From the NCBI RefSeq assembly GCF_000219875.1, contig NC_017167.1, positions 2,751,361 to 2,815,360 on the forward strand: a stretch of DNA of 64,000 bases. The letters run 5' to 3'. The DNA comes from Alicyclobacillus acidocaldarius subsp. acidocaldarius Tc-4-1 (GTDB taxonomy: Bacteria; Bacillota; Bacilli; Alicyclobacillales; Alicyclobacillaceae). The position numbers and the translations under genes were made by a program. The notes beneath the pieces were generated by a model that was not told the DNA's origin, did no database searches, and worked only from the letters and a program-made list of their open reading frames with translations. Below are positions 44,094-56,171 of the stretch, in pieces (within the stretch, counting starts at the first letter, position 1; each line of letters begins with the position of its first letter).

Positions 44094-44131
44094 CCGGATC
44101 AATACCCATACAGCTCTGGGTATTGATCCGG
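44094..44131. repeat. Perfect 15-base-arm inverted repeat inside the sulfur operon
   Basis: Arms CCGGATCAATACCCA and TGGGTATTGATCCGG around an eight-base loop, between the rhodanese-metallo-beta-lactamase stop and tauE. There is no T-run on either side. ATACCC...GGGTAT matches the outer part of the CstR-like operator at 46960, so it may be a second operator, an mRNA-processing hairpin, or both. Confidence 0.6.
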
Positions 44132-44162
44132 ACACAAAAGACCCCTGAGACGCTTGTCACGC

Positions 44163-45302
44163 TCAGCCGTGCACCGCGCAGCGGTTCGGGCCAATCTCCA
44201 TCTCGCTCGCCTCGTCCGGGTTCGGCGTCAGCTTGCCCATGTTCGCCATCCGGATCTGCTGATACGCATTCGGCTGCGGCGGCAGGTTCTCCGTCACCGT
44301 CGTGAAGAATTCGCCCTCGTCCTGAATCTGAAGCCCCGGGTTCTTCTCGTAGAGCTCCGACAACGTGGCGCACACGCAGCCTTGCTCGTTCACCTCGGAC
44401 GCCCACGCGTAGTGCGCCGGAAGCACCACGAGATGGCCGGGAAGCTGGCGATACGTCTCGTACAGCGTCCGCCGCAGATCCGGCGCGAACTCCTTTGCGC
44501 GCCCCGCGAGATCCGGGCGGCCAATGGAGCCCACAAACAGAATGTCTCCGGAGAGCAGGTACTGGCCATCCACCACGAGCGACGTGCTGCCCGGCGTGTG
44601 ACCCGGAGAGTGAAGCGCCCGGATGGCAATGCGGCTGTCGCCAATGCGGATTTCATCGCCGTCGTTCAGCGGATGGTACGCGTACGTCACCTCGCTGGCA
44701 TCGCCCGGCGGCAGATAGTACGCGGCCGAAGCTGCCTCCGCCAGCGCGCGCCCGCCCGAGATGTGATCCGCGTGCAAATGCGTGTCGATCACGGCGACAA
44801 GCTTCGCACCCTGCTCCTTCGCAAACTGCAGGTATACGTCGACGAACCGCGCTGGATCGACCACGGCCATCTCGCCGTTTGAGACGACGGCGTACGACAG
44901 ACACCCCTTGCCGACGCGCAGGAACTGATACAGCGCGCCTCCAGCCACGTCCCCCACCTTCACCGGGTGCAGGTACTCGCTCCAGGCCCGCATGCCGCCC
45001 TGCAGATAGGCGACGCGCTGAAGCCCCGCCTTCACGAGCTCCTCCGCGACAAACTTGGACGACCCCTCTTTTGCGCACACCACGAGGATGTCCTTGTCTC
45101 GCGGAAGTTTTGGCAACAGCGCATCGACACCATCTAGCAGATCGAAATACGGCACGTTCATCGCCTCGATCCCGTCCCCCTCGATGCGCCAGTCCGCGAA
45201 TGCGTCCTCGTTGCGCACGTCGAGGAGGAAGAACGGCTCGCGGCGAAGGATGCGATGATACACTTCTGCCGGTGTCCAAGCCGTCAACGTCAGTTCCATC
45301 AT
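44163..45302 (-). CDS. Rhodanese-metallo-beta-lactamase fusion (persulfide dioxygenase type)
   Basis: 379 residues. The N-terminal rhodanese (about 1-110) has FFLLDVRNEDAFADWRIEG and active-site region VVCAKEGSSK, with a Cys. The C-terminal metallo-beta-lactamase has the THLHADHISGGR metal motif, HSPGHTPGSTSLV, and LLSGDILFVGSIGRPDL, like ETHE1/persulfide dioxygenases. CstB of Staphylococcus has the domains in the opposite order, so this is a permuted arrangement. It should oxidise persulfide or glutathione-like persulfides to sulfite, which TauE may export. ATG at 45302 overlaps the upstream stop (ATGA). Confidence 0.85.
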   Translation of the reverse strand: MMELTLTAWTPAEVYHRILRREPFFLLDVRNEDAFADWRIEGDGIEAMNVPYFDLLDGVDALLPKLPRDKDILVVCAKEGSSKFVAEELVKAGLQRVAYLQGGMRAWSEYLHPVKVGDVAGGALYQFLRVGKGCLSYAVVSNGEMAVVDPARFVDVYLQFAKEQGAKLVAVIDTHLHADHISGGRALAEAASAAYYLPPGDASEVTYAYHPLNDGDEIRIGDSRIAIRALHSPGHTPGSTSLVVDGQYLLSGDILFVGSIGRPDLAGRAKEFAPDLRRTLYETYRQLPGHLVVLPAHYAWASEVNEQGCVCATLSELYEKNPGLQIQDEGEFFTTVTENLPPQPNAYQQIRMANMGKLTPNPDEASEMEIGPNRCAVHG

Positions 45303-45904
45303 TCCTCCACCTCCGACTGCTCCACAGGCCCGTTCCACGCCGACATGCCAGGCACGACGTTTTTCACGCGCGTGAAGCCGTGATCGGCGAGAATCTGGCA
45401 GGCCATGTCGCTGCGATTGCCGGTGCGGCATACCACGTAGATGTCCTTGCCCTCGTACGCCTTCAGTTCGTCGATGCGGGCTTCGAGCGTTCCGAGCGGA
45501 ATCAGCACAGCCCCCGGGATGTGGCCAAAGGCGTACTCCATCGGCTCGCGCACGTCAATCACGACCGCGTCGCCCTTCGACACGCGCTCCGCGAGCTCCT
45601 CATTCGACGCCACGTGTGGGTACTTCTTCTCGGGCTTCGCCTCGTCCGGCGCGGCCTTGCGGATGTAGTGGCGAAACACGCCATCCTTCTCCACCGTGCC
45701 AAGGTACTGATGGCCCGTGCGCGTCGCCCAGCTGCGGATGTCCGCGACGGAGCCGGGATCGGTCGCCAGCACCTCAAGCACCTGACCGGCCTCCATCTCG
45801 TCAATGGCCTTCTTGGTGCGGACCATCGGCATGGGGCACGAAAGCCCTTTGCAGTCAATCAGCTTGTCGACGGTGTACGCCTGCGTCTGCCCTGTAGAAC
45901 TCAT
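45299..45904 (-). CDS. TusA-rhodanese fusion sulfurtransferase (CstA-like)
   Basis: 201 residues. A TusA domain (about 12-80) has the CPMP active-site motif in LIDCKGLSCPMPMVRTKKAI; a rhodanese domain (about 95-195) has VVCRTGNRSDM, with the catalytic Cys loop. It relays persulfide sulfur between partners. Overlaps the next gene by four bases. AGGAGG lies about twelve bases ahead of the ATG. Confidence 0.87.
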   Translation of the reverse strand: MSSTGQTQAYTVDKLIDCKGLSCPMPMVRTKKAIDEMEAGQVLEVLATDPGSVADIRSWATRTGHQYLGTVEKDGVFRHYIRKAAPDEAKPEKKYPHVASNEELAERVSKGDAVVIDVREPMEYAFGHIPGAVLIPLGTLEARIDELKAYEGKDIYVVCRTGNRSDMACQILADHGFTRVKNVVPGMSAWNGPVEQSEVEE

Positions 45905-46074
45905 GCGTTGTTCATCCTCCTAGCAGTGTTGTGTGGATTCTCTATGCCATCGCCCGCCGAAACTGGCGTGGCGTCGTGTGCGAACCTTCAAAAAAGACAG
46001 AACTGAATCCAAGCCGCGCGAGCCGCCCGCGCGTGCTGCGCGGGCCGCGGCGGTGCACATGGGACAAAGCACGT

Positions 46075-46470
46075 TCAGAAGGTCACGGTGACGTCCGCGT
46101 CGTACGCGAAGTCGAGGAAGTTGACGGCCCCCGCGAACTCGACGCCGTCGATGAAATCCTCGGGCTTGAGGCCCATCACGTCGACGGTCATTTGGCAGGC
46201 GATGAGCCGGACGCCGCTCTCCTTGGCCATCTGAAGCATCTCCTGGATGGATGGCACGTTGTGCTTCTTGAAGTTCTCTGCAAACGGCTCGTTTTCCGGC
46301 TTAAATTTCAGCAGTTGCGCTGAATTTTTGTGGATGATGTTCAGACCTTCGAAGGTGAAGAAGATGGCAACCTCGGCGTCCGTGGCGACACCCGCCATGG
46401 CGATGTTCAGCACTTTGTAGGCCGTTTCGAGGCCGCCGTTCGATGCGATGATGGCGACTTTCTTCGACAT
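46075..46470 (-). CDS. DsrE/F-like sulfur carrier protein
   Basis: 131 residues with the DsrE-like fold: KKVAIIASNGGLETAYKVLNIAMAG, VAIFFTFEGLNII, and a Cys in VRLIACQMTVDVMG that is the usual persulfide carrier. GGGGAGG precedes the ATG at 46470. It sits between the rhodanese and TusA-rhodanese genes. About 170 bases without a gene separate it from the TusA gene and contain a GC-rich hairpin near 46030. Confidence 0.83.
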   Translation of the reverse strand: MSKKVAIIASNGGLETAYKVLNIAMAGVATDAEVAIFFTFEGLNIIHKNSAQLLKFKPENEPFAENFKKHNVPSIQEMLQMAKESGVRLIACQMTVDVMGLKPEDFIDGVEFAGAVNFLDFAYDADVTVTF

Positions 46471-46541
46471 GATGTTCCTCCCCAAATGGCTTCCACGTAT
46501 TCAGCTCAACATCATCAAGCTCAACATGCGGCGGATGGCCC

Positions 46542-46850
46542 TCACTCAACCGGCCCGCGCCAGCCGAGCATGCCGCCCATCAGGTTCCACAGATTCGAAT
46601 ATCCCTGAGCCATCAAAAACTGGCATGCGCGCTCGCTGCGCGCCCCACTCCGGCAAACCATGACAGTCTCACGGTGCGGATCAATCTCCCGAAACCGCTC
46701 CTGCAACTGGCTGAGCGGAATATTCTTCGCGCCAGGAATCATCCCCGAAGCCACTTCTGCGGGTTCGCGGACGTCAATAATCTGTAACTTTTCCCCGCGC
46801 TTCAATCGCTCCTCCAGATCCTGAGCAAGGATTCCGCGCACTTGACTCAT
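46542..46850 (-). CDS. Single-domain rhodanese sulfurtransferase
   Basis: 102 residues with LQIIDVREPAEVASGMIPGAKNIPL and the active loop VMVCRSGARSERA (catalytic Cys). First gene of the minus-strand sulfur operon; AGGAGGTGA precedes the ATG at 46850. Rhodaneses move sulfane sulfur to acceptors such as TusA and DsrE. Confidence 0.86.
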   Translation of the reverse strand: MSQVRGILAQDLEERLKRGEKLQIIDVREPAEVASGMIPGAKNIPLSQLQERFREIDPHRETVMVCRSGARSERACQFLMAQGYSNLWNLMGGMLGWRGPVE

Positions 46851-46931
46851 GTTCGTCACCTCCTCGTCCTATCGTACGCTTCCTTCGCCGCCGCATCCAG
46901 CGACGACCTCCTCACTTACGGTACGGGGTAT

Positions 46932-46960
46932 AGTATAAATACAGCCTGCGCACCTGTCAA
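46932..46960 (-). promoter_or_regulatory. Promoter of the sulfur operon
   Basis: On the minus strand the consensus -35 TTGACA and -10 TATACT have a 17-base spacer, about 80 bases upstream of the rhodanese start. It is flanked on the upstream side by the CstR-like operator and on the downstream side by a half-site (ATACCCC). Confidence 0.75.
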
Positions 46961-46979
46961 TATACCCCCTTAGGTATAT
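46960..46979. promoter_or_regulatory. CstR/CsoR-like operator
   Basis: ATATACCCCCTTAGGTATAT: arms ATATACC and GGTATAT around a G/C-rich centre, the known form of CsoR/CstR binding sites. It abuts the -35 element of the minus-strand promoter and lies 59 bases ahead of the divergent tauE at 47038, so it can control both. Confidence 0.7.
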
Positions 46980-47037
46980 TTCAGCGATCGCGCGCATAGC
47001 TTGTATCATCCGACGGACAAGAAGAGAGGTGACGCGC

Positions 47038-47823
47038 GTGAATTGGGAGATGTTCGCCACGCTTCTCGCGATTGGATTCGCAGGCTCGGTATTGGCCGGG
47101 ATGGTAGGCGTCGGAGGCGCCATCGTCAAGTATCCACTGCTTTTGTATCTGCCCCCACTGCTCGGCGTGGGCATATTCAGCGCGCATCAGGTAGCCGGTA
47201 TAAGCTCGGTCCAGGTGATGTGCGCATCGCTCGCCGCCGTTTGGGCGTACCGGAAGTCGGGCTATCTGCACCGCCGCCTGATTGGAGACATGGGACTCGC
47301 CATGTTGGCTGGAAGTTTCGTGGGAGCTTACATGGCGCACTTTTATCCGGAGAGCGTCGTAAATCTTATCTATGCCCTGCTCGCGACCGCAGCAACGCTC
47401 ATCATGCTGCGCCCGTCCGGCTCCGACGAACTGCGCGGCGACGTGGACGAGGTCGACTATCCGCGCCCACTCGCGGTAGGGCTCGGCGCATTGGTAGGCC
47501 TGTTTTCTGGCGTGGTGGGCTCCGCAGGCGCCTTTCTTCTGATGCCCATTCTGCTTGGCGTCCTGCGGATCCCGACGCGCGTGGCCATTGCGTCGTCCAT
47601 CGCCATCACGTTTGTCGCTTCGCTCGGCGGTTTTGTGGGCAAGTGGGCTGCACACGAGGTGATGTGGGGGCCGGCGCTCGTTTTGGCTTGGGCGAGTGCC
47701 GTCGGGGCGCCGCTCGGGGCAAAGTTGGGCAAGCGCATGGACGCGCGCTGGTTGCGCTGGCTGCTTGCAGCGCTCATCGCCGCGACGTGTGTGCGGATCT
47801 GGTGGACCGTGTTGGCCGAATGA
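47038..47823 (+). CDS. TauE/SafE-family permease, second copy
   Basis: 261 residues, eight helices, paired Gly motifs (LAGMVGVGGAIVKYPLLLYLPP; GLFSGVVGSAGAFLLMPILL). GTG at 47038 has GAGAGGTGA just upstream. Divergent from the rhodanese operon and behind the same CstR-like operator, so it probably belongs to the persulfide response. Low similarity to the TauE at 43262 suggests a different sulfur substrate. Confidence 0.82.
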   Translation: MNWEMFATLLAIGFAGSVLAGMVGVGGAIVKYPLLLYLPPLLGVGIFSAHQVAGISSVQVMCASLAAVWAYRKSGYLHRRLIGDMGLAMLAGSFVGAYMAHFYPESVVNLIYALLATAATLIMLRPSGSDELRGDVDEVDYPRPLAVGLGALVGLFSGVVGSAGAFLLMPILLGVLRIPTRVAIASSIAITFVASLGGFVGKWAAHEVMWGPALVLAWASAVGAPLGAKLGKRMDARWLRWLLAALIAATCVRIWWTVLAE

Positions 47824-48001
47824 GCGCACCGAGCCCTGCGCTCGGCGGCGCAGGACCCGGTGGCCACAGCGAAACGTGAGGGTGCTTACTTCTGTGAATA
47901 GCAGGGTGCCCCCAAGCGGGACGCCACGCCTGCCTGCCGCGCGTGAGCGCGTCGATTTCGGCCGGGGAAACCACCCCCGCGCTCGACGCCAGCTTCGCCA
48001 T
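47774..48001 (-). CDS. Possible small gene after csb2 (or gene remnant)
   Basis: 75 residues from the ATG at 48001, only five bases after the csb2 stop, with GAGAGG in the right place. The first 30 residues (MAKLASSAGVVSPAEIDALT...) look protein-like; the C-terminal part is of low complexity and overlaps the end of the convergent tauE gene. It may be the 5' end of a truncated distal gene of the cas operon. No family recognised. Confidence 0.35.
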   Translation of the reverse strand: MAKLASSAGVVSPAEIDALTRGRQAWRPAWGHPAIHRSKHPHVSLWPPGPAPPSAGLGALIRPTRSTRSAHTSRR

Positions 48002-48005
48002 CAGG

Positions 48006-49589
48006 TCACCTCTCGAGGACGGTTTGAAGCGGCATGTGCGCCACTTCTCCCGCGTAGAACAGCCCCATGCCGAAGTGACAGTTGACGCCGAGCGCGATCG
48101 GACCGAAGACGGGATCCGCAAACTCAATCCGCCAGAGCCCGCCCTTTCGCGCAGGAATCTCCTGGCGCGCGCCGTAGCGCAGTTTGCGGAACTTGCGGGC
48201 GTCGTACGATAGGCCGCCGAGCCGGATGTGGCCAAGCTCCTCGACGGACACAGGCTCCGGCAGCCCGCGGCGCCGCAGCTCCTCTCGGATCTGATCCGCC
48301 GGTCCAAACTTTGCGCCGCGCTTCTTCCAGTGCCACGGGTGCAGGTACGGCGTAACTGAGGTGAACACCCGCGAAGGGCGGAGGTAGCCGTCCGGAACGT
48401 CCAGGCTCCGGCCCTCCGCCGGGCGCTCCGCGTACGGCGGCGTGCGCCACAAGCCCTCGAGGTACAGCTGCCAGCGGCGCGGCCGACCCGGCCACCAGTC
48501 GGGAGTGTACAAGTAGCGCAGGCTTTCCAGCACGTCCACCAGCCCGTCCGAGAACGGATCGCCCTGATAGACGAGGACGTGATCGAGATAGCCGTCGAGG
48601 TCCTCGTCGGTGGGCAGGATGAACACGTGACGGTGGCCTTCCCGCAGCGGCTCCTTCGGGTTTTCCGGATCCTTTCCGGTGAGGGACGGCGGCACATCGC
48701 CGCGCTTAGCGGCAATCCCGACGAGCGCCGCGTGCATCGCCTCGCCGACGTCGAGGGCGTGAATGATGCGGGTCGGCACCGGGCTCACCAGCCGGAATCG
48801 CGCCACGTTGGAGGCCGGTCTGAGCGCCGAGATCCGGGGCGACGGAGCCGGATGCCTCAGATCGAGCTTCCGGCGCACGTACGTGACGTGTTCAGCGCCG
48901 AGCGGCAGATTGAGCCGTTCCGCCTCGAGCACGTCGGTGCCGAGGAGCAGCGCCTCGAAGAGCGTCTCGGCGGCCGCGAGGCTCGACTTGCGCGATCCCA
49001 CCGCCCACCTTGCCCGAAGCCGCGGCCAATCGCTCGGCGCCACGGGGGCCAGGAGATCCACCAGCTCGCCCTCTGCGCGCTCGAGCATCTGCTCGGCCTC
49101 ATCCGCCTCGACAGGAACCGCGTCGAACGCATCCGGCAACCGCTCGGCCACGGACGCCTCCACCCAGCTCTCCGCTCGCCCGAGGTACGGGATGATCGGC
49201 GCGAGGTGGCGGAGGAGCGCGTCGGCCTCCTCCGCGAGCTCAACCTTCGGCCAGTACACGCCGAGCGGCGCGTCCGGCTCGACGCGGAGGAAGGCGTCGT
49301 GGACGAGCGTCGTCCTGCCTCCCGCGACGGGCATGTAGTGCTTGGTATGCGTGTGGACCGCGTCCGGCAGCGAGTACATCGGCTTCTCCGAAGCGAGCGC
49401 CTCCACGAGCTGCCTGAGGGCGGCCTCGCCGTAGCGCGCCGACGCGCTGTATCGGTAGTACACCCCGATGAGCGCCCGGAGGATGCGCCACGGCGAGGGC
49501 GGCCACTCGACGTCCGCCTCGTTGACGTGCCGCCCCCATGGCGTCGCGTGGAACTTTCCCGCGACAAAGCGAAACTCGATTCCAACCAC
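48006..49589 (-). CDS. csb2: Csb2, type I-G Cas5-Cas6 fusion-type protein
   Basis: 527 residues. Family start VGIEFRFVAGKFHATPWGRHVNEADVEWPPSPWRILRAL; C-terminal half with EGHRHVFILPTDEDLDGYLDHVLVY, SVTPYLHPWHWKKRGAKFGPADQIREEL and GPIALGVNCHFGMGLF. In subtype I-G (old I-U) this protein covers both the Cas5 (repeat 5'-handle binding) and Cas6 (crRNA processing) roles. The GTG at 49589 is preceded by AAGGGAAG; an upstream GTG at 49622 overlaps the csb1 stop and is an alternative. Last large gene of the effector operon. Confidence 0.87.
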   Translation of the reverse strand: MVGIEFRFVAGKFHATPWGRHVNEADVEWPPSPWRILRALIGVYYRYSASARYGEAALRQLVEALASEKPMYSLPDAVHTHTKHYMPVAGGRTTLVHDAFLRVEPDAPLGVYWPKVELAEEADALLRHLAPIIPYLGRAESWVEASVAERLPDAFDAVPVEADEAEQMLERAEGELVDLLAPVAPSDWPRLRARWAVGSRKSSLAAAETLFEALLLGTDVLEAERLNLPLGAEHVTYVRRKLDLRHPAPSPRISALRPASNVARFRLVSPVPTRIIHALDVGEAMHAALVGIAAKRGDVPPSLTGKDPENPKEPLREGHRHVFILPTDEDLDGYLDHVLVYQGDPFSDGLVDVLESLRYLYTPDWWPGRPRRWQLYLEGLWRTPPYAERPAEGRSLDVPDGYLRPSRVFTSVTPYLHPWHWKKRGAKFGPADQIREELRRRGLPEPVSVEELGHIRLGGLSYDARKFRKLRYGARQEIPARKGGLWRIEFADPVFGPIALGVNCHFGMGLFYAGEVAHMPLQTVLER

Positions 49590-49618
49590 GTGGCCACTTC
49601 CCTTGTGTGGTATAGCGA

Positions 49619-52867
<3,249 letters not shown>

Positions 52868-52871
<4 letters not shown>

Positions 52872-55498
52872 GCTTCTACACCCCCCTCCCTGCGGGACGC
52901 GCGGCTGTCGGCCACGCGGAGGAGCGCCTCGTACCAGGCGAGCCGGAACGGGCCGTACGCCTCGAGCAGCCGCTGAACGCCGTGCACCCAGCTTTCGCGC
53001 CCTGCCTCGTCCCGCCCCATGCGCATCACGGAGAGGCTCAGCAAGGCCTCCGGCCAGCTGCCCTCGCTGGAAACAGCGTAGGCAGGAAGCTGGTCTCCCT
53101 CCCAGACGCCGCGGGCAAACAGCCGGCCGTCCTCGGGGGCCCGCTCGCGCGCGCTGGCGCGGATCTGGCCGCGGATCTTGCCGTGGTGTGCGGCGATGAG
53201 GTAGGCGACGAGGCGAGTGCGGAGATGGTTCGCCTCCTCGGGCGGAACCTGCTCCAAGTAGGCGAGCCCCGAGGCGAGCTCGTGCCGGAAGCCGCGGATG
53301 GAGCGGATTTGGCCCGCCTGAGCCTTGTTCCCCGCGTTCGCCGCAGCCCGGTCCTCGCCCTGGCCCTCGGCGCCTCCCCACACGCCACCGTGGTCACCTT
53401 CCTGTCCAGCGGCTGCCTCCGCCGAGGACTGCCTGTCCTCGCGCAGACACACCTGTGGATAGCTCCTGAGTCCGGCGCGCCCGCCGCTTTTCGCGAGCAT
53501 CGGGATCTCGTCAGGCGGATACACCGGGCTTTGGCCCGGGCCTTGGGAGCCGTACTTCTCCCGATACGCCTCCTCCCCAAGCGCGGCGAGGCGGAGCTTC
53601 GCCTGAAAGAGCGGGTGGCGCTTGCCCGAGTCGTGCCAGAACGCGGCCTCGCGCAGGACTTCGGCGATCTCGTCGCTCCCCGCGAGCGGCCTCAGCGCCT
53701 CGGCCTCCCGCATGACGTCGAGCGTGTGTTCCTCGAGCGTCACCGGCCGACCCGGGGACGGGCCGTTGTCCTCCTCGCCGTCCTCCGCGTCAACCTCTCC
53801 CGGCCCGCGCGCCTCCACGGGATTCGGCACGGTGGACCAGAGGTCCGGGTCGAAGCCAAGGTCCGGGCTGTATCCGCCGTCCTCCGCCCGCAGGAGGTAG
53901 AGCCGGCCCGGGAACACCCGCTGCTCCTTCACTTCTTCGAAGCGGCCTATGAGCGAGTTCCAGATGTAGGCGACGCGCGTCTGCTCAGCGCCCCGAACCT
54001 TGCGCTTCTTTTTGAGGTACTCCTGCAGCCTGGACATGGGAACCCGGCAGACGTCCTCGTCCGCCACCGCACGCAGCGCATCGGGCGGCGCGTCCCCCGT
54101 CCACTCGCCCCAGTACACCGACACCGTGCGGTCTTCAATCTCGCGGATGAACGGCGACACGTCGATGTCGTTGCCGCCGAGATCCGGCGTGGTGTCAAAC
54201 AGTTGAAGCAGATCTCGCCGCCGCAGCACTCGCTGATACGTCAAGGGGTCGATCTCGCCGGGCAAGCGGCTCGGCCCGACGTCCTCGAGCCGCTCGAGCT
54301 GCGCGCGGGCGCGATCGAGATCGGCCGGGTGGTACGGCTCATAGGCAACCTTGCTGTCCCTGGCGATGTCGATCCAGAACGCCCTGGCGGCCTCTCGAGT
54401 GCCGGTGCGGTTCAGACGCCCAAACCGCTGGATCAGGCTCGACCACGGCGCGAGTTCGGTGACGAGCGCCGTCGCGTCGAGGTCCATGCCCGCCTCCACC
54501 ACCTGCGTGGCGACGAGGATGGCGCGCGTGTCGCCAAGGGATCGCGCTTGCTCCGCCAACCAGGCCCGATCCCGCGCGCGAAACTGGCCGTGCGCCAGCC
54601 GGACGTCCTCTTCGGGGGCAGCCCGCTTCAGTGCCTGGTACACGACCTGAGCGCGATCGACGCGGTTGAGGATGACGAGCGTGAGACCGTCCGCCGGACG
54701 CCTGCCGAGCAGCCACTCGGCAAGCTTTTTCGCGTATGCTTCCGGCTTTTTCGAGGCCTCGTCGTCGAGGATGACCGGGCAACGCTCGAGCGGCTTGCGC
54801 GCGACGAGCCGCGCACGCAGCGCCTCGCGGTCCGCGTCATCGAGCTCCCAGACCTCCAGCTCCCGGCCTGCCTCGCGCAGATCGACCGTCTGCAGCCACT
54901 CCGGCGAGGCGGTCGCCGACATCCAAAGTGTGTGCGCGGGGCCGTGGGTGCCGAACCGCTCGCGGAACGCTTGCAGCTGCGCCGTCGTGGCGAGGCCGTC
55001 GCCGAACAACTGGACCTCGTCGACCACCCACTGGACGTCGTTGTGGAGAAGGGCGAACTGCAGCGGCCAGCGGAACCGGCTCACGCCGCCGTAGCCGCGA
55101 TTTAACGCCCGCGACAGGATCTGATCCTGCGTCCCGACGATGATCCAGGACTTATCCGGCTCGAGGTCCCAGGCGTGATCGATGGATCCACCCATGAGCA
55201 CCGACAGGCCGACGTCACCTTCGAGGCCGAGTGCGGCGAGCCACGCGCGGGCGGTCTCCGCCGTCTGCGCGACCAGCGAGCGCTGGGGCAGAACGTAGAC
55301 CAGCCTTCGACCAGTGCGCTGCTCCATCTCATCTCCGCCGTGCAGCCGGCGCCAGAGCCACGCGAGGATGACGCCGGTCTTCCCCGCCCCAGTCGGGATG
55401 CGGAGGAGGTCCGGCCAGGTAGAGGCCGTGGCGATCCGGCTCTGCCAGGGGTAGGGTGGAGAGCCGGTGGCTCGGATGAAAAATTCAGAGAAATCCAT
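52868..55498 (-). CDS. cas3: Cas3, helicase with C-terminal HD nuclease
   Basis: 876 residues. Helicase Walker A IPTGAGKTGVI (about residue 36), DEVQ box in VVDEVQLFGDG (about 159), SAT motif LWMSATASPEW, and motif VI-like LIQRFGRLNRTGT. The HD nuclease is at the C-terminus (FWHDSGKRHPLFQAKL, about residue 622), the reverse of the usual HD-helicase order and characteristic of subtype I-G. A Gly/Glu-rich low-complexity insert follows. ATG at 55498 with GAGAAGGTGA upstream. First gene of the interference operon cas3-csx17-csb1-csb2. Confidence 0.9.
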
Positions 55499-56056
55499 GT
55501 GCGTCACCTTCTCAACGGCATCTCAATTAGAATGAGCGCTGATTTTAGAGATACAACTTCGCTGCGATGGTTCCAACACCCCCACTAAACCGGAAGAGTC
55601 AAGGTTCTTGGAACTGCATACCGATTGATTTTTAAACGAGTCATGGTGCATAATGAGGTGGCAAGGGGAGAGCGGGCTATCAGCGAGGACCCCTGACCCA
55701 TTGAATCCCGCTGACAGCCTGTACGCTCAATTCAGACGCCCCCACTGTCGCAACCAGCGACGGATAGTGACTCGAGCGACGTCTAAATTGCACGAGATCA
55801 CTAGAACATTTGAATTATGACCATGCCTCCTTTCTGCGATTATGATAGCATCCCGGTTTCGGTTTTGCAAGCTTCGTTAGATTTACATGAGTCTAATTGT
55901 TTAAAACGAATCCCTTCGCAACATGATTGAGCCTCGAGACCCTCGGGCTGTATGAAGTCCGATGCGAAATGACACCAATCATCATTAAGGTGCAAGACGC
56001 GTCTTAGGGACCTCCCCAACAGCGACGCGTCACACCGACTTACATTAATTCCCATG

Positions 56057-56085
56057 TTGTGAATACGCCCGCAGGTGGGTACGAT
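56057..56085 (+). promoter_or_regulatory. Possible plus-strand promoter of the crRNA-like unit
   Basis: TTGTGA and TACGAT separated by 17 bases; the predicted transcription start is at about 56092, one base before the degenerate repeat. It reads opposite to the cas operon. Confidence 0.5.
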
Positions 56086-56092
56086 ATATATT

Positions 56093-56171
56093 GAGAGGTC
56101 GGGCCCCATTGAAGCGGTAGTTTTACTTGAGTTTTGCATGAATTTTAACTTAACCTTCTTCCCGACCTCTC
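56093..56171 (+). ncRNA. crRNA-like unit: degenerate CRISPR repeat plus spacer-like segment
   Basis: Positions 56093-56115 align with the last 26 bases of the array repeat, with short gaps (GAGA, GTCGG, then GCCCCATTGAAGC, including the full ATTGAAGC handle). A 45-base AT-rich segment follows (56116-56160), then CCCGACCTCTC (56161-56171), which is the exact complement of GAGAGGTCGGG (56093-56103). The 5' half of the normal repeat, including one arm of its hairpin, is missing, and the new long-range pairing replaces it. Orientation is the same as the array. This resembles crRNA-like RNAs (CreR/CreA) placed among cas genes that steer Cascade to cas or toxin promoters. No target was found by eye in the window. 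Confidence 0.6.

Noticed and set aside
44094-44131. Calling the hairpin in the sulfur operon a rho-independent terminator
   Set aside because: No T-run on either strand and the genes on both sides look like one operon.
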